This document shows positions 29,306 to 40,674 of a DNA stretch of 64,000 nucleotides, piece by piece. Origin of the DNA: Flavobacterium haoranii (GTDB lineage: Bacteria > Bacteroidota > Bacteroidia > Flavobacteriales > Flavobacteriaceae); the NCBI RefSeq assembly GCF_009363055.1, contig NZ_CP045292.1, positions 2,790,001 through 2,854,000 on the forward strand. The letters run 5' to 3'. The notes beneath the pieces were generated by a model. It ran no database searches. It had not been told where the DNA came from and saw only the letters and a program-made list of their open reading frames with translations. A program made the position numbers and the translations under genes. Each line of letters begins with the position of its first letter. Within the stretch, counting starts at the first letter, position 1.

Positions 29306-32300
29306 TTATTTAAGTAAGACAAAAGCTCCATTTTGTTCAATTTTTTTACCAAAAAATGTACTTGCGCTTAATTTGTAATAATAATTTCCGTTTTCTGCAG
29401 GGATATTGTTTATGGTTCCGTTCCATCCCGCTAAATTGTCTCCTTCTTCAAAGAAAATTAAATTTCCCCAACTGTCATAAATGCTCAATTGTAATGATTT
29501 TAAACCTTCAAATGCTGGTCCAAAATTATCATTAATAGTATCATTATTCGCTGTAAACCCATTTGGAACAATTAATTTATAGCCTTTTGTAATATTTATT
29601 GTTACGGTGTAAGTGTTGCTACATCCTAATTCATATGTTGCAGTCAATGTTACACTATACGTTCCTTCAATTAAATAGGTATGTGTTGGATTTTCTTCAT
29701 TTGAAAATATTCCATCTCCAAAATCCCAAATGTATCCAATTGGTGTACCTGTTGATAAGTTGGTAAATTGGATTGGGTCTTCTATAGCATAATCTCCCAA
29801 TGTCGTATATCCAATTGAAGTTTGGCTAAATAATGCGTTACCAATATCTGGATTTGAAATGGTGTAACTGGCCGTATTTGAGCATGAATTTGCATCTGTA
29901 ACTATTACTGAAATTAATCCATTTTGAGTTGTTGTCATGAATTGGTTAAACTGTCCAGATGGAGTTCCGTTGCTCCAATTGATTTGATAAGGAGGTACAC
30001 CTCCACTTACAAATGCTTCAAATTCATTACTAACTTCTCCGTTTTCACAATCTACTCTTTGCGATTGGGTTAAATTTACAACAAGGGGTTGAGGTCTAAA
30101 AACACTATATTGTCCCACCACACTACAACCTCTTGAATCTGTAACTACAACGGAATAATTACCACTTGTAATATTGATAAGATCTTCTGTTGTTGCTCCA
30201 TTAGACCAATTATAGCTGTAAGGCGGACTTCCTCCTGACGGAATTAAATTGATACTACCTGAATTGCTAGATGAACAATCTATGTCATTTTGAACAATAC
30301 CGTTAATTATCAAGACTTGCGGTGCTGTTATGGCAAATGTTCTTTGAATGGTACAACCCATTCCATCGGTAACAACTGCAGTGTATATACCTTCTGATAA
30401 GTTGTTTCTAACTAAGCCCGCAGTACTTCCGTCATCCCAAGTTACTGTAACAGGTGCTACTCCTCCAATTAGTCCTAAATCAATACTTCCATCTGTTTCA
30501 CCAAAACAAGTGATTTGATTTACAACAGGTTGCAACATAAAAACAGGTAAGTCGGTAATTGTAGTTTGTACTAGTTTAACACAACCTTTGGCATCGGTTA
30601 CCGTTGCTGTGTAAGTTCCTGCTCCTAAGTTATTTAATTGATTACCTGTTGCAAAGTTATTCCAATTGATATTATAAGGAGGTGTTCCCCCGATAATTGA
30701 TAGTGTTATGCTGGCATCATTTGAACCAAAACAACTTATCTGAGTAGCAGTTGTAGTTGCAATTAATTCAGTAGGTTCAGAAATGACTAAATTAGAAATG
30801 GTTTTGGTATTACCATTAGCATCAATGATTTGAATATCATAAATACCTGCACTTAACCCATTAAAAGTAGGAGTTGAACTGTACGAATTTGTAATGGTTT
30901 GAATTGCGTTCCCATTGTTATTGACTATAAATGTATAAGGAGGTACAGATTCTTGAGTAATTGAAATTCCTAATGTTCCTGTAGCAGTTCCAAAGCAATC
31001 AACATTTATTAGTGCACTATTGTTATTAATTGCTAGTAATTCATCTGGTTGGTTTAAACTAAAGTTTAAAATTATGGGAGTACATATGCCATCATTAATT
31101 GTAACCATATAGTCTCCTGCAATTAAATTATATGCATTTTCAGTAACTGCTACATAGCCATTTGGTCCCGTCCAATTGTAACTATAACTACCGGAACCAC
31201 CAAATATATCTAATTCAATAAATCCATTGTTGCCACCAAACCCACTAATATTATATCCATTATAATTTGAAATAGTACTAGAAGCCGAGAACGATGGATT
31301 TACTGTTATCTCATAAGTACTTACAGGACCTGTACAAGAAGATCCTAAATTATCAAATATAGCATATGATTCATACGTTATGGTTAATGGTAAATTTGTA
31401 TTATTTTGTAAAGTTTGAATTGGGATATTTCCAGTACCATTACTTATTGCCCCTGAAATGCCTGCTGGAATTGTTGTATTCCAAATATAAGTATAATTAC
31501 CTGGAATAGTTGAGTACAATTCTATAGGCGATGAAGTACTGCCATTACATAACGTTTGATTAGGGATGTTAAATAAAACATCTGGTTTTGGTAAGACTGT
31601 AAAATTAAGTGTAAAATTATTTCCTAAACAGCCATTAGTCTCTGGTGTTACTATATACGTTATGGTTTGAGGTGTTGCAGTTGTGTTTGTCAATGTTTGA
31701 TTTATTTCACTACCCGAACCATTACTTGCGCCTAAAATATTTGAATTTGGTGTAATTATCCAGTTATAATTTGTATTGGATGGTACAATAATAGTAGCAT
31801 TAGGAACACCATTAGTGGGTGAAAAAATATATGTTTGTTCACTACATAGTAAAATATCTTCGTTGATTAAATTTGGTTTTGGATTAACTGTTACAGAGTA
31901 GAAATAAGCTAATCCTTGACACGCATTTAAATCATTAGTGCTTGCATAAGCTTCATAAGTAACAGTAATAGGAACGTTTGTTAAATTTATTAAATTCTGT
32001 ATTGGGATGCTATCTGTGCCAGATGTTATTACCCCTTCAATACCTGCAGGTTGTGTTGCAGTCCAAGAAAAATTTATATTTGATGATGAACTAGATAAAA
32101 GCACTTCTGATGTATTTTCTTGTGAGCAAATGGTTTGATTTGGTAATGAAAACAGGATTTCAGGACTTGGATTAACCGTAATGTTAAATGGAATGCTATT
32201 TCCTATGCAACTTATGCCGTTATAAGTGAAAGTTGGTGTGACTGTTATAGTTGCTGTAATTGGGTTTTGAGTTGGATTTAAGGCTGTAAAAGCATTTATA

Positions 32301-35300
32301 TCTCCAGTTCCATTTGTCGATAGGCCAATAGATGGTGTATTGTTCGTCCATTCATAAGTAGTAATTCCTAGCGTATTTAATGTTGAAAATTCAATGATAT
32401 TAGTGTTTGTTCCATTACAAACTATCTGGTTTATTGGTTGATTTACTTGCGCTAATGGATTAACAGTAATAGTAAAAGTTTCACTATTTCCATTGCAACT
32501 GATTCCACTATTAGTAAAAAATGGTGTTACTGTAATCGTTGCTACTATAGGTTCAGATGTGGTATTAGTAGCTATAAAACTTGGTATGTCACCACTTCCA
32601 TTTGAAGGTAAACCAATATTGGGATTGTCATTAGTCCATTGATACGTTGTAATTCCTGTTAAATTATTTGTTGTAAATTGAATTGGAGTAGTTGACGAAT
32701 TCTGGCAAACTGTACTATCTGCTATTGGGTTAACTTGAGCGGTTGGATTTATCGTGATTCTAATTTCTTCCGTGTTTCCATTACAACTTATTCCGTTATA
32801 GGTATAGGTTGGTGTAACGCTAATAGTTGCAGTTATAGGACTATTCGTGTTATTAATTGCAACAAAACTTGGAATATCGCCACTGCCATTAGCACTTAAA
32901 CCTATGTTTGGATTGTCATTAGTCCAGTTAAATACGGTGTTTCCAATAGTTGTATTTGTTGAAAATTGTATCGTATTTGTGTTATCACCATTACAAAGTG
33001 ATTGATCGCTTATTGGGTTAATTTGGATTAGGGTTAACCGTAATAGTAAAAGTTTCACTACTACCATTACATGAAATTCCATTGTTTGTAAAAATAGGTG
33101 TAACTGTAATGTTTGCTATAAGTGGGACTATAGTATTGTTTGTAGTTGTAAAATTGATATTTCCATTTCCTGTTGCTGCAAGTCCAATTGCGGGATTGTC
33201 ATTTGTCCATTCAAATGTATTGGTGCCACCTAGGTTTGTTGTTGTAAAAATAATTGGGGTAATTGCTACATTATTACAATAAGTTGCATCTGAAATTACT
33301 TCAACTTGTGCTGTTGGATTCACAGTTATTGTAAAGTTTATACTATCTCCAATACAGCTTATTCCATTATTGGTATATGTTGGTGTTACAGTAATAGTCG
33401 CTACTGTTGGGCTATTTGTAGTATTGATTACTGTAAATGGTGCTATAGTTCCAGTTCCACTTGACGCCAATCCAATAGTAGAATTGTTATTTGTCCATTC
33501 ATAAGTTGTAGTACCATCTACATTTACAGTTGAAAACTCAATTAAAGCTGAGGTGTCTCCATTACAAAACGTTTGATTGTTAATGCTATTTACTTGTGCT
33601 TTTGGGTTTACAGTAATAGAAAACGTGATAGGATTTCCATCACAAAATGAAGTGCTTACATTGTTAACAGGGGTTACTGTTATAGTGCTTGTAATTGCAC
33701 TATTTGATGTGTTATTTGGTGTAAAATTAATATCTCCGGAGCCAGTAGCAGGTAAACCAATGTTAGTATCAGAATTTGTCCAAGTAAAAACATTTGCATT
33801 GTTTCCTGTAAAGGTAATAGGCGTTATTGCTGTATTATCACAACTAAAAATATCTACTATAGGATTAACAGTTGGTGTTGGTAATACTGTTATTGTTGTT
33901 GTGTCAATTACAGCATCACAAGGTCCTGGTGGATCATTTGTTGTTAAAGTTAATAGTATGTCTCCAATATATCCAGTAGGTGGAGTGTAAGTGCTATTTA
34001 TGTTATTGATATCTGAAAATAAACCTCCAACTGAATCGCTCCATGTGGCAGAAGCTGCAGCTCCTCCAAAAGCGCCATTTAATAGTATACTTGAATTTTC
34101 ACATAATGGTTCATAGCTGCCTGCATTTGCTGTTGCTTCTGTATTAAATACGGTGCTAAAAGATGCTGTAATAATGGTACATGGTGCTGTAGGAGCATCA
34201 GAAGTTAAAGTAAATGTAATGGTTCCGATGAAGTCTGTTGGTGGAACATACATAGGGTTTAAATCGTTTGCATTTGGGATAAATGTTCCTCCTGATTCAG
34301 ATGCCGTCCATACTCCTGTAGTTGCGCCACCTGTAATGGTTCCGTTTAATTGTAAAGTTGTATTTACGCAGGTTGCAGCTGATCCTACAGCTGTTACATT
34401 TACTTTCGGATTTACTGTAATACTACTGCTGTATGAATTACTACCACATTCATTTGAAATGGTTAAAGTGTAATTATATATACCAGGTGTGTCGAATGTG
34501 ACAATTGGTGCTGGGTCGTTGTTACTTGATATACTGGTTGGTGGATTTGCTCCAAAGTCCCATAAATAACTCACCGGATTTGTTGCGTAACAATTAAAAA
34601 CGGTGGGGTTTAAAGTGATTGTTTCGCCTTCGCAAATGGTTTCTGGACTCAAAGAAGTAACAGGTTTCCCAGCAATGGTTATTATTTCTGTTTTTGTGTT
34701 AGTAGTGCATAAGGCTCCAGCAGTTGGTATAGCTAAAGATGCGGCTAATGAAATTTCGTAAATTCCTGGTGAATTTAAAGTGATTTCTGGTGTTGGATCT
34801 GTAGCGGTTCCATTTGAAAATAGCCAGCCATTGGAATCAAAGCTTGGGCAATTATCTGGATTACTTGGTGTAATGGTCCAATTGTAATTTATTGCATTAC
34901 CACATCCTGGGACACTTGAATTGTTAGTTGTATTAAGTATAGCAGGCGCACAATTTGAGTTAGTAGCAAAACTGAAATCTGAAGTAACTCTCGGTGTTAC
35001 ACAAATTGTTTGAGAAGTTGTACTTATTCCGCATAAATTAGAGCCTGTGTAAAAGTCAATAGTGTAATTTCCTGGTAATAAAAAAGTAACATTAAGAACA
35101 TTTGATGCTATGGGCAACCAGGCGCCTGGATTGTTAGGTTGATTATTATTGTAACCAAAATTATTTGGACAAGAAATGTAAGGATTAGCAATTAAAAGTC
35201 CTCCACTACTTGTTGCTATTAAACCAGAGGGTCCAGTTATGGTCCAATATTTTCTGTAGGTTTGAGTACAGGTGTAGGTTGGTGGGCCACCAATATTATA

Positions 35301-36374
35301 ACCGCCTTGAGTACTATCGCTTATAGCAACAGTAGTTCCTTCACAAACTATATTTTCACTTGGGATTCTGGTAAAGTTGGCAATAGGAGCTGATTGAATA
35401 TTAATTGGTCCTACAGCATTCGTACTATTCCCACAGGGATTATTTACGGTAATTGATGCTTGATAGGAATTTGGATATACCGTACTATTGATATTGGATG
35501 TAGTGCCGCATGAGCTATCTAAAAACTGATGTGTTATAGTTGCTGGTGGCGGGTGATTAAACGTTACTGGAGGTGTTCCATCATTAACTTGAAAGGTATA
35601 AGTGGTGCCTGGTGTGTTTTGTGCCCCAATTAATAAATCATAAGTTACACTTCCCGGGTTGCATAAAGTGGGAATACCAACGGCGCTAATGGTAGCGGTG
35701 GGTATGGCTCCTACATATAGATTGTAAGTTCTTGTACTACTACAGGCATTGTCTAGTAGTACCGTATAGGTTAAAGTATAATTTCCAGCAGCAGCATAAA
35801 AATGGAAAGTGTCCGATAAATTAGTACCTGTAAAAGTATCAGAAGTTCCATCACCCCAATCAAACACATGTTGGGTGTTGTTGTTGGTTTGGGTTGATTG
35901 CGTTGTAAATGAAAACAATCCTCCCGAAATATTGGCATCGTTACTACAGTATGTAAAGTAGCTTTGATTGTTGAAAGTTGTTACGGTCCAGAAATTACCA
36001 TCTATAAGTTCTAGTACCGGCGAACTTGGGGTACTATTCAATACAACTACATTAACACTAAAAGAAGTTGTATTGTCAATTGTTAATGTAGCAGTATAAT
36101 TTCCTGCAGTGATATACGTTATTGTATGAGGTCCACTAGTGTTTGCTGTTGTTGTGTTTCCACCGGGAAATGACCAATTGTAAATGGTTGCCCCATTTGT
36201 GTTAGTAGAATTATCTGTAAATGTTATGCTCTGCGTGCTGCAAATCGTAACAGTGCCATTAATATCTGCAGGATTTGTAGTAAATGAAGCATTATAGGTG
36301 GCACTATATCCTACCATTGAAAACAGTAAGAAGATTAAAATACTAACGTGTTTATAGCTATTTTCTTGGGGCAT
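29306..36374 (-). CDS. Giant SprB-like T9SS adhesin (frame broken near 33021-33026)
   Basis: Two minus-strand frames overlap and join at 33021-33026 to give one protein of about 2355 residues. It has a signal peptide (MPQENSYKHVSILIFLLFSM...), PKD-type domains near the N-terminus (for example HVFDWGDGTSDTF), six tandem units of about 96 residues (TITVTP...NGISC...TITVNP) at 32160-33890, at least five SprB-type repeats (GGTPPYNINWNN, GGSPPYSYNWSNGA) at about 29990-31030, a PKD domain (YIWDFGDGIFSNEENPTHTY) and a type B C-terminal sorting domain starting LIVPNGFTANNDTINDNFGP. Such proteins are carried to the surface by the T9SS and act in adhesion or gliding. Length mod 3 fits a loss of two bases (NPNPQINP) or gain of one. 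Confidence 0.92.
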
Positions 36375-36448
36375 ACCTATAGTTGTTTTTTTAGAAATTA
36401 CTAAAAGTATTGGCTAGGGAGGCAAAACTTTTCTTAAAATTATAAAAA

Positions 36449-36482
36449 AAAACGCTACAAAACAAGTTGTAGCGCATTTTTA
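36449..36482 (-). terminator. Terminator of the T9SS type A operon
   Basis: CGCTACAA at 36453-36460 pairs with TTGTAGCG at 36467-36474 around a 6-base loop. On the minus strand the stem is followed by a long T-run (the A-run at 36445-36452), so it stops transcripts leaving the small protein gene at 36492. Confidence 0.85.
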
Positions 36483-36491
36483 AATAGAATT

Positions 36492-36707
36492 TTAATGGAG
36501 TTGTTTTTCTTTCTTTTTAATGAAGTATATTGAGGTTAGTATTCCTGTTATTAATAAGGGAATAATAATATTATCAATTGGTGTTTGTAAGGGTTCAGAA
36601 GCAGGGTCGCCACTACCACCACCAAAGCCAGGATCATCCTCAAATTGAGAATAAGTCAATGAAGATATTAGTAAAGTAATTAATAGTGCTAAAGTTTTAA
36701 ATTTCAT
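36492..36707 (-). CDS. Small exported membrane-anchored protein of unknown function
   Basis: A 71-residue protein from the ATG at 36707: signal peptide (MKFKTLALLITLLISSLTYS), a short acidic, glycine-rich linker (QFEDDPGFGGGSGDPASEP), one membrane segment (NIIIPLLITGILTSIYFI) and a lysine-rich cytoplasmic tail. An in-frame ATG at 36725 would add six residues that overlap the upstream stop region. It begins 10 bases after the T9SS type A gene stop and ends before a terminator, so it is the second gene of that operon. I recognise the architecture from other Flavobacteriaceae T9SS loci but not a function. Confidence 0.75.
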   Translation of the reverse strand: MKFKTLALLITLLISSLTYSQFEDDPGFGGGSGDPASEPLQTPIDNIIIPLLITGILTSIYFIKKKEKQLH

Positions 36708-36717
36708 GATGTGTGTT

Positions 36718-39674
36718 TTATTCAATTATCAAAGATTTAGTAGTTTTTGAATGGTTTTGAGTGTTATATATTTCCACAAAATAAACACCACTTTTAAAAC
36801 TACTGGTTAACGGTACTGTAATACTTCCATTTACTACATTGAGATGGTTTTTTTGTATAAGTTGCCCTAAAGCATTATAAATAGTACAATCAAAACTTCC
36901 TACCTCATTAGCTTTTGAATGAAACTGAATGGTAAAAGATTCATTTGCAATTACTGGATTAGGGTAAAGCATAAAATCAGTAGCGGTAAATTCAGCATTA
37001 CTTAATGTAGTATTTTGAAATAAAATTTTAAAACGACTTCCTGTGCTTGCTGTATTTTCTGTTATTTGGTATTCGTATTCAAATACACTACCGTCTAAAG
37101 GTATTTCAGTTGTAGTGCCTAAAAATAAATCTTGTAAATAAGCATATCCGTCATATTCAAAATTTTCGGTATATAATTTTAATTTATAATTAGTACCTAA
37201 AGTTGCGTTACTAATACGTAACGTTAAAAAATCATTATTTTCAATGGTATTTCTGTGTTCTATAGACAGTAAACTTGTGGCATTAACTAGTGCGATATTT
37301 TCCCCTGGGTTGCTTAATTTACTACCATCTGCATTATCCACTTCATTATTACCTCCCATATAAAAAGCAGCCACGCAGCCATCTGCATTTATAAAGTTGT
37401 TCTCACTTTGTTTTTCTAACAAAATGCGAAACAATTCATAATTTGTTGTATTCGTTTGATTAGCATTTCTATTTAAAGTAGTATTAGTAACGCCATCCGT
37501 TTTATGAGTTTCTTTTATGGTTAAAGAAGAAGTGGCGCTTGTTGCTTTTACAAAAAAAGCTTCTCCTGACTGAAACACGGGACCTGATGCATTATTCGTT
37601 TTGAAAATACTTGCAGCATTACTGTAGCCAACCCCTTCTTCCCACATAACATACCCCCGTATGTGGAAACAGTAGGGTCTATAAACCATACTTTATTAAT
37701 TCCTGAATTCTCAGGTTCAGCTAAAACTTGTACAAAATTTATAGGACTGGCATAGGGGTTTCCAATCATATAGTATTTATTCGTATATATGTTTTCATAT
37801 GTCTTACTTCCAGTAATTAAATGTCCATAACTTGATATAGTTGTTGATAAGGAACCAGAAACACTAACACCATTAAAATTTTGAGCCTTTAAAAAAGGAT
37901 GTGTTGCAAATACCAAAAAACCATAATTTTTATCTGAATCAAATAAAAGCTCATTAGTGGTGTCAGTTACATTAGACCAATTTCCGCTAATATTGTTAAA
38001 TTTTCTGACATTATAACTTGAATTATTTATATTTACAAGACCATTTCCAATACTTCCAATACTATACGTATAAAAAATATCACCAAAGAAATCCTCTTCT
38101 TCTTGAACGTTAACCGTTAATGTACCTGTTGGTCCCCATATGTCTATACCTATATTTTGTGTAGTGTATTCTCCATTATTTTGCCAATTCGTTATAATTG
38201 TAGAATTATCTCCATTAACAATTCTTAAAGGTGTAGTCAATAAACGCCATTGTCTTTTATTGTTTAATAAATAACGTTCTACATTTATCTTACCCAAAAT
38301 ACTAGTATTTGGTTGCAGCTCAGAAACTCTTGCGGTTTCTGTTATTGTTGATTTTAAAGTGACTAAATTATCTGCGAAGATAATATTTGAACTATTTGGT
38401 ATATTTAATAGCTTAGTTATTTTTAATTTGCCTAATCCTTGTGTAGAATGTCCAATTAAAGATGTTGATTTATTAATCATAAGTTCTTCTAATTCAACAT
38501 TATATTCTGATATTATCGTAAAACTTCCAGAAGAATCTAATGTTATTTTTTTGATTGCCCCATTTATAATTTGTATAGTTCCGTTTATTTCGCCTTGAGC
38601 TGCAATTTCATCGCCGATAATAGTAGAGCTTGCTTGTTTATAAGTAATAGAATATTTGTTATTAGAATTTTTCAATATTGGATTAGTATTACTATAAAAA
38701 CGAGCAATTCCGATAATTATATTTGTATTGTCATTTAATAATATTTTACCTAAAGTACTATTCTCATCTGTATTTTGGTTATACCATCTACCTTTAAGTA
38801 TTTGAAAACTTCCATTTTCAATTATTTCTGATGTTCCATTTGCATAAAATCTACGATCTGAATTTAGTATTAAGTTTTTAAATTTTTTACCAGGAATATT
38901 CAATAAGTTTGTAGAACTTAATGCTGTGCCAGTGTTAATCCAATTAAACTCAACAGTTGCATTGCTAAAATCTTGTCCTCTTTGAGCATCAGTATATATA
39001 ATAGGATCAATATTACTTAAAATAATTTTAGCATCACCTTGCAATGTGTTATCAGTTCTGTAGCCTAATCCCGTAGGTCCAGATCCTCCTGTTTGAATAT
39101 TAAATACACCATATAAGGTTATGATACCTGAACGATGTCTAATTCTTGATTCATTGAAAGCAACAGGATTCGTGTTAACATGAGTTGTAGAAACCATGTT
39201 CCCGTTGATAATAAAATTAGTTAAATCATCTACATAAAGGGTTGTTAACCTTGTATTTGTTGGGAACGAATTAACTAAAGTAGCATTTCCTACAATTAGA
39301 TTTTGAATTTCTAATTCTCCTAAACCTGCAATGAAAGAATCGTTGTTGTAATTATTTGTAGGTTTTACTAAAATGTTACCGCTAACGGTTAACTTTTTTC
39401 CAAGTGTTATTTCCAATTTTGAAATTCCTCCATTACCTCCATAAAATTCAATTTGTTCACAACTTACATTGCTATTAACAGTGATAGTGTGATTTTGAAT
39501 TTTTACGATATCTCCAGTTGTAGGGATGCCGCTTGGAAACCATGTAGAAGAATCTTCCCAGTTACCAGTGGCTACACTTGTGTATTCTGTTGCATTGGAA
39601 AAGTAAAATGAAGTCAATACAACGAATAAAATAATTGACTTTATGAATTTTGTAAACGAGTAATTTGTTTTCAT
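36718..39674 (-). CDS. T9SS type A sorting-domain surface protein (frame broken at 37654-37658)
   Basis: A secreted protein of 985 residues after repair. The start is the ATG at 39674 (MKTNYSFTKFIKSIILFVVL), because the upstream ATG at 39701 overlaps the promoter box. The N-terminal region (TGNWEDSSTWFPSGIPTTGD) resembles G8/pectin-lyase-like beta-helix starts. A five-C run at 37654-37658 lacks one base; restoring it joins STYGGYVMWEEG across the two frames. The C-terminus is a type A sorting domain (YPNPVIANESFTIQF, then GVYFVEIYNTQNHSKTTKSL). It is exported by the T9SS; binding target unknown. Confidence 0.9.
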
Positions 39675-39698
39675 AAATGAATAGATTAATGAACGCAA

Positions 39699-39727
39699 CA
39701 AATATAATCTAAATTATTGAATAACAA
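39699..39727 (-). promoter_or_regulatory. Minus-strand promoter of the T9SS type A operon
   Basis: Read on the minus strand, TTG (39727-39725) and TATATTTG (39706-39699) are separated by 18 bases, a full match to the Bacteroidota consensus. The start codon at 39674 lies 24 bases downstream of the box. Confidence 0.7.
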
Positions 39728-39750
39728 AACTTATTTTATTGTTGAATTTG

Positions 39751-39799
39751 GTTTGTTGTTTGTGGTTTAGGGTTTATGGTTTGTTGTTTATGGTTGAGA
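39751..39799. repeat. Period-7 tandem array (GTTTGTT/GTTTATG type)
   Basis: Seven consecutive 7-base units stay in register: GTTTGTT, GTTTGTG, GTTTAGG, GTTTATG, GTTTGTT, GTTTATG, GTTGAGA. The array lies between two divergent promoters. The 282-base gap it occupies holds no gene. Confidence 0.75.
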
Positions 39800-39906
39800 T
39801 GTGTATGTGTAGTTTGTGTAATAAATGTTAATTTTTTTTAATAAGTGTATTTTCAAGTTTATTTAAATTAAACATATTTTTCTTGTAAATTTTGTGTTTA
39901 ATGTAA

Positions 39907-39933
39907 TTGGTAATTAAAATTAGTTTAACTTTG
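39907..39933 (+). promoter_or_regulatory. Promoter before the outer-membrane protein gene
   Basis: TTG at 39907-39909 and TAACTTTG at 39926-39933 are 16 bases apart, close to consensus spacing. The start codon follows 23 bases downstream. Confidence 0.6.
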
Positions 39934-39956
39934 TTGTAATAGCACATTAATTAAAT

Positions 39957-40559
39957 ATGAATTTTACTAAATTTACACTTGTAATTTTTATTTTATGTGT
40001 CAATGTAGTTAAATCGCAAGATTTTGTTACTGATACTACCGCATTACCTTACTTACAAAAAGCCGAGTTTTCTTTATTAAGCTTGGGGGTTAATTATGAA
40101 TTTCCGATATCTAAAGCATTGTCTTTGGATTCGGGGCTCGGCTTTTCTTCTGGGGCACATTTGCCTAAGGATGAAGTTAGATTTCAAAAGAATTTGTTAA
40201 ATCCCACCTTCTATTTGAAAACGGAATTGAAATATTATTACAACCGTTATGTTCGTGTGGCTAAAAAATTACCCACACGTAATGGAGAGGGTAGTTATTT
40301 TGCACTTCAAAATAAATTTCTCACACAACGTTTGTTTGACCAAAAAACTCCTCTAAGTAATATGATGTTATATGAAGTGCATTGGGGGATCCAACGTAAT
40401 TTATACCCCAACCTTTTATTTAATGCACATGTAGGATTAGGGCATGCATCTGATTTTACAACGAAAGGTACTTCTTTTTATTCAGCTATTGGACTTAAAG
40501 TATCCTATGTTTTTTCAAGTAAGAAAATTACGAGAGATTCTTTTGAGAGGTTTTGGTGA
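39957..40559 (+). CDS. Outer-membrane beta-barrel protein, unassigned
   Basis: A 200-residue protein with a signal peptide (MNFTKFTLVIFILCVNVVKS) and an alternating strand pattern ending in aromatic-rich strands (YSAIGLKVSYVF), as in small outer-membrane barrels. Segments such as FSLLSLGVNYEFPISKALSL and NLYPNLLFNAHVGLGHASD look like barrel strands with short turns. Function is not evident. Its stop codon TGA lies inside the first unit of a GGTGATG heptad array, so the array has grown directly at the end of the gene. Confidence 0.75.
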   Translation: MNFTKFTLVIFILCVNVVKSQDFVTDTTALPYLQKAEFSLLSLGVNYEFPISKALSLDSGLGFSSGAHLPKDEVRFQKNLLNPTFYLKTELKYYYNRYVRVAKKLPTRNGEGSYFALQNKFLTQRLFDQKTPLSNMMLYEVHWGIQRNLYPNLLFNAHVGLGHASDFTTKGTSFYSAIGLKVSYVFSSKKITRDSFERFW

Positions 40560-40575
40560 TGGGTGATGGGTGATG
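40555..40575 (+). repeat. Period-7 array GGTGATG x3 overlapping a stop codon
   Basis: Three identical GGTGATG units start within the last sense codon and stop codon (TGG TGA) of the preceding gene. The same unit recurs at 54714-54769. Confidence 0.75.
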
Positions 40576-40613
40576 GTTAAGAAAAAGTTCTTTTTTGTTT
40601 AATTTTTAATAAG

Positions 40614-40646
40614 TTGTTAACCATATTAAAAAAAATATTAATTTTG
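40614..40646 (+). promoter_or_regulatory. Promoter before the OmpA-family gene
   Basis: TTG at 40614-40616 and TAATTTTG at 40639-40646 are separated by 22 bases. The ATG lies 28 bases downstream of the box. Confidence 0.65.
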
Positions 40647-40674
40647 CTAACTATAAAAAAATAATATCATTCTT

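Noticed and set aside
33082..34473. Open frames on the + strand within the giant adhesin gene
   Set aside because: They are antisense shadows of the low-complexity Thr/Asn/Gly-rich repeats, with no start signals or family resemblance.
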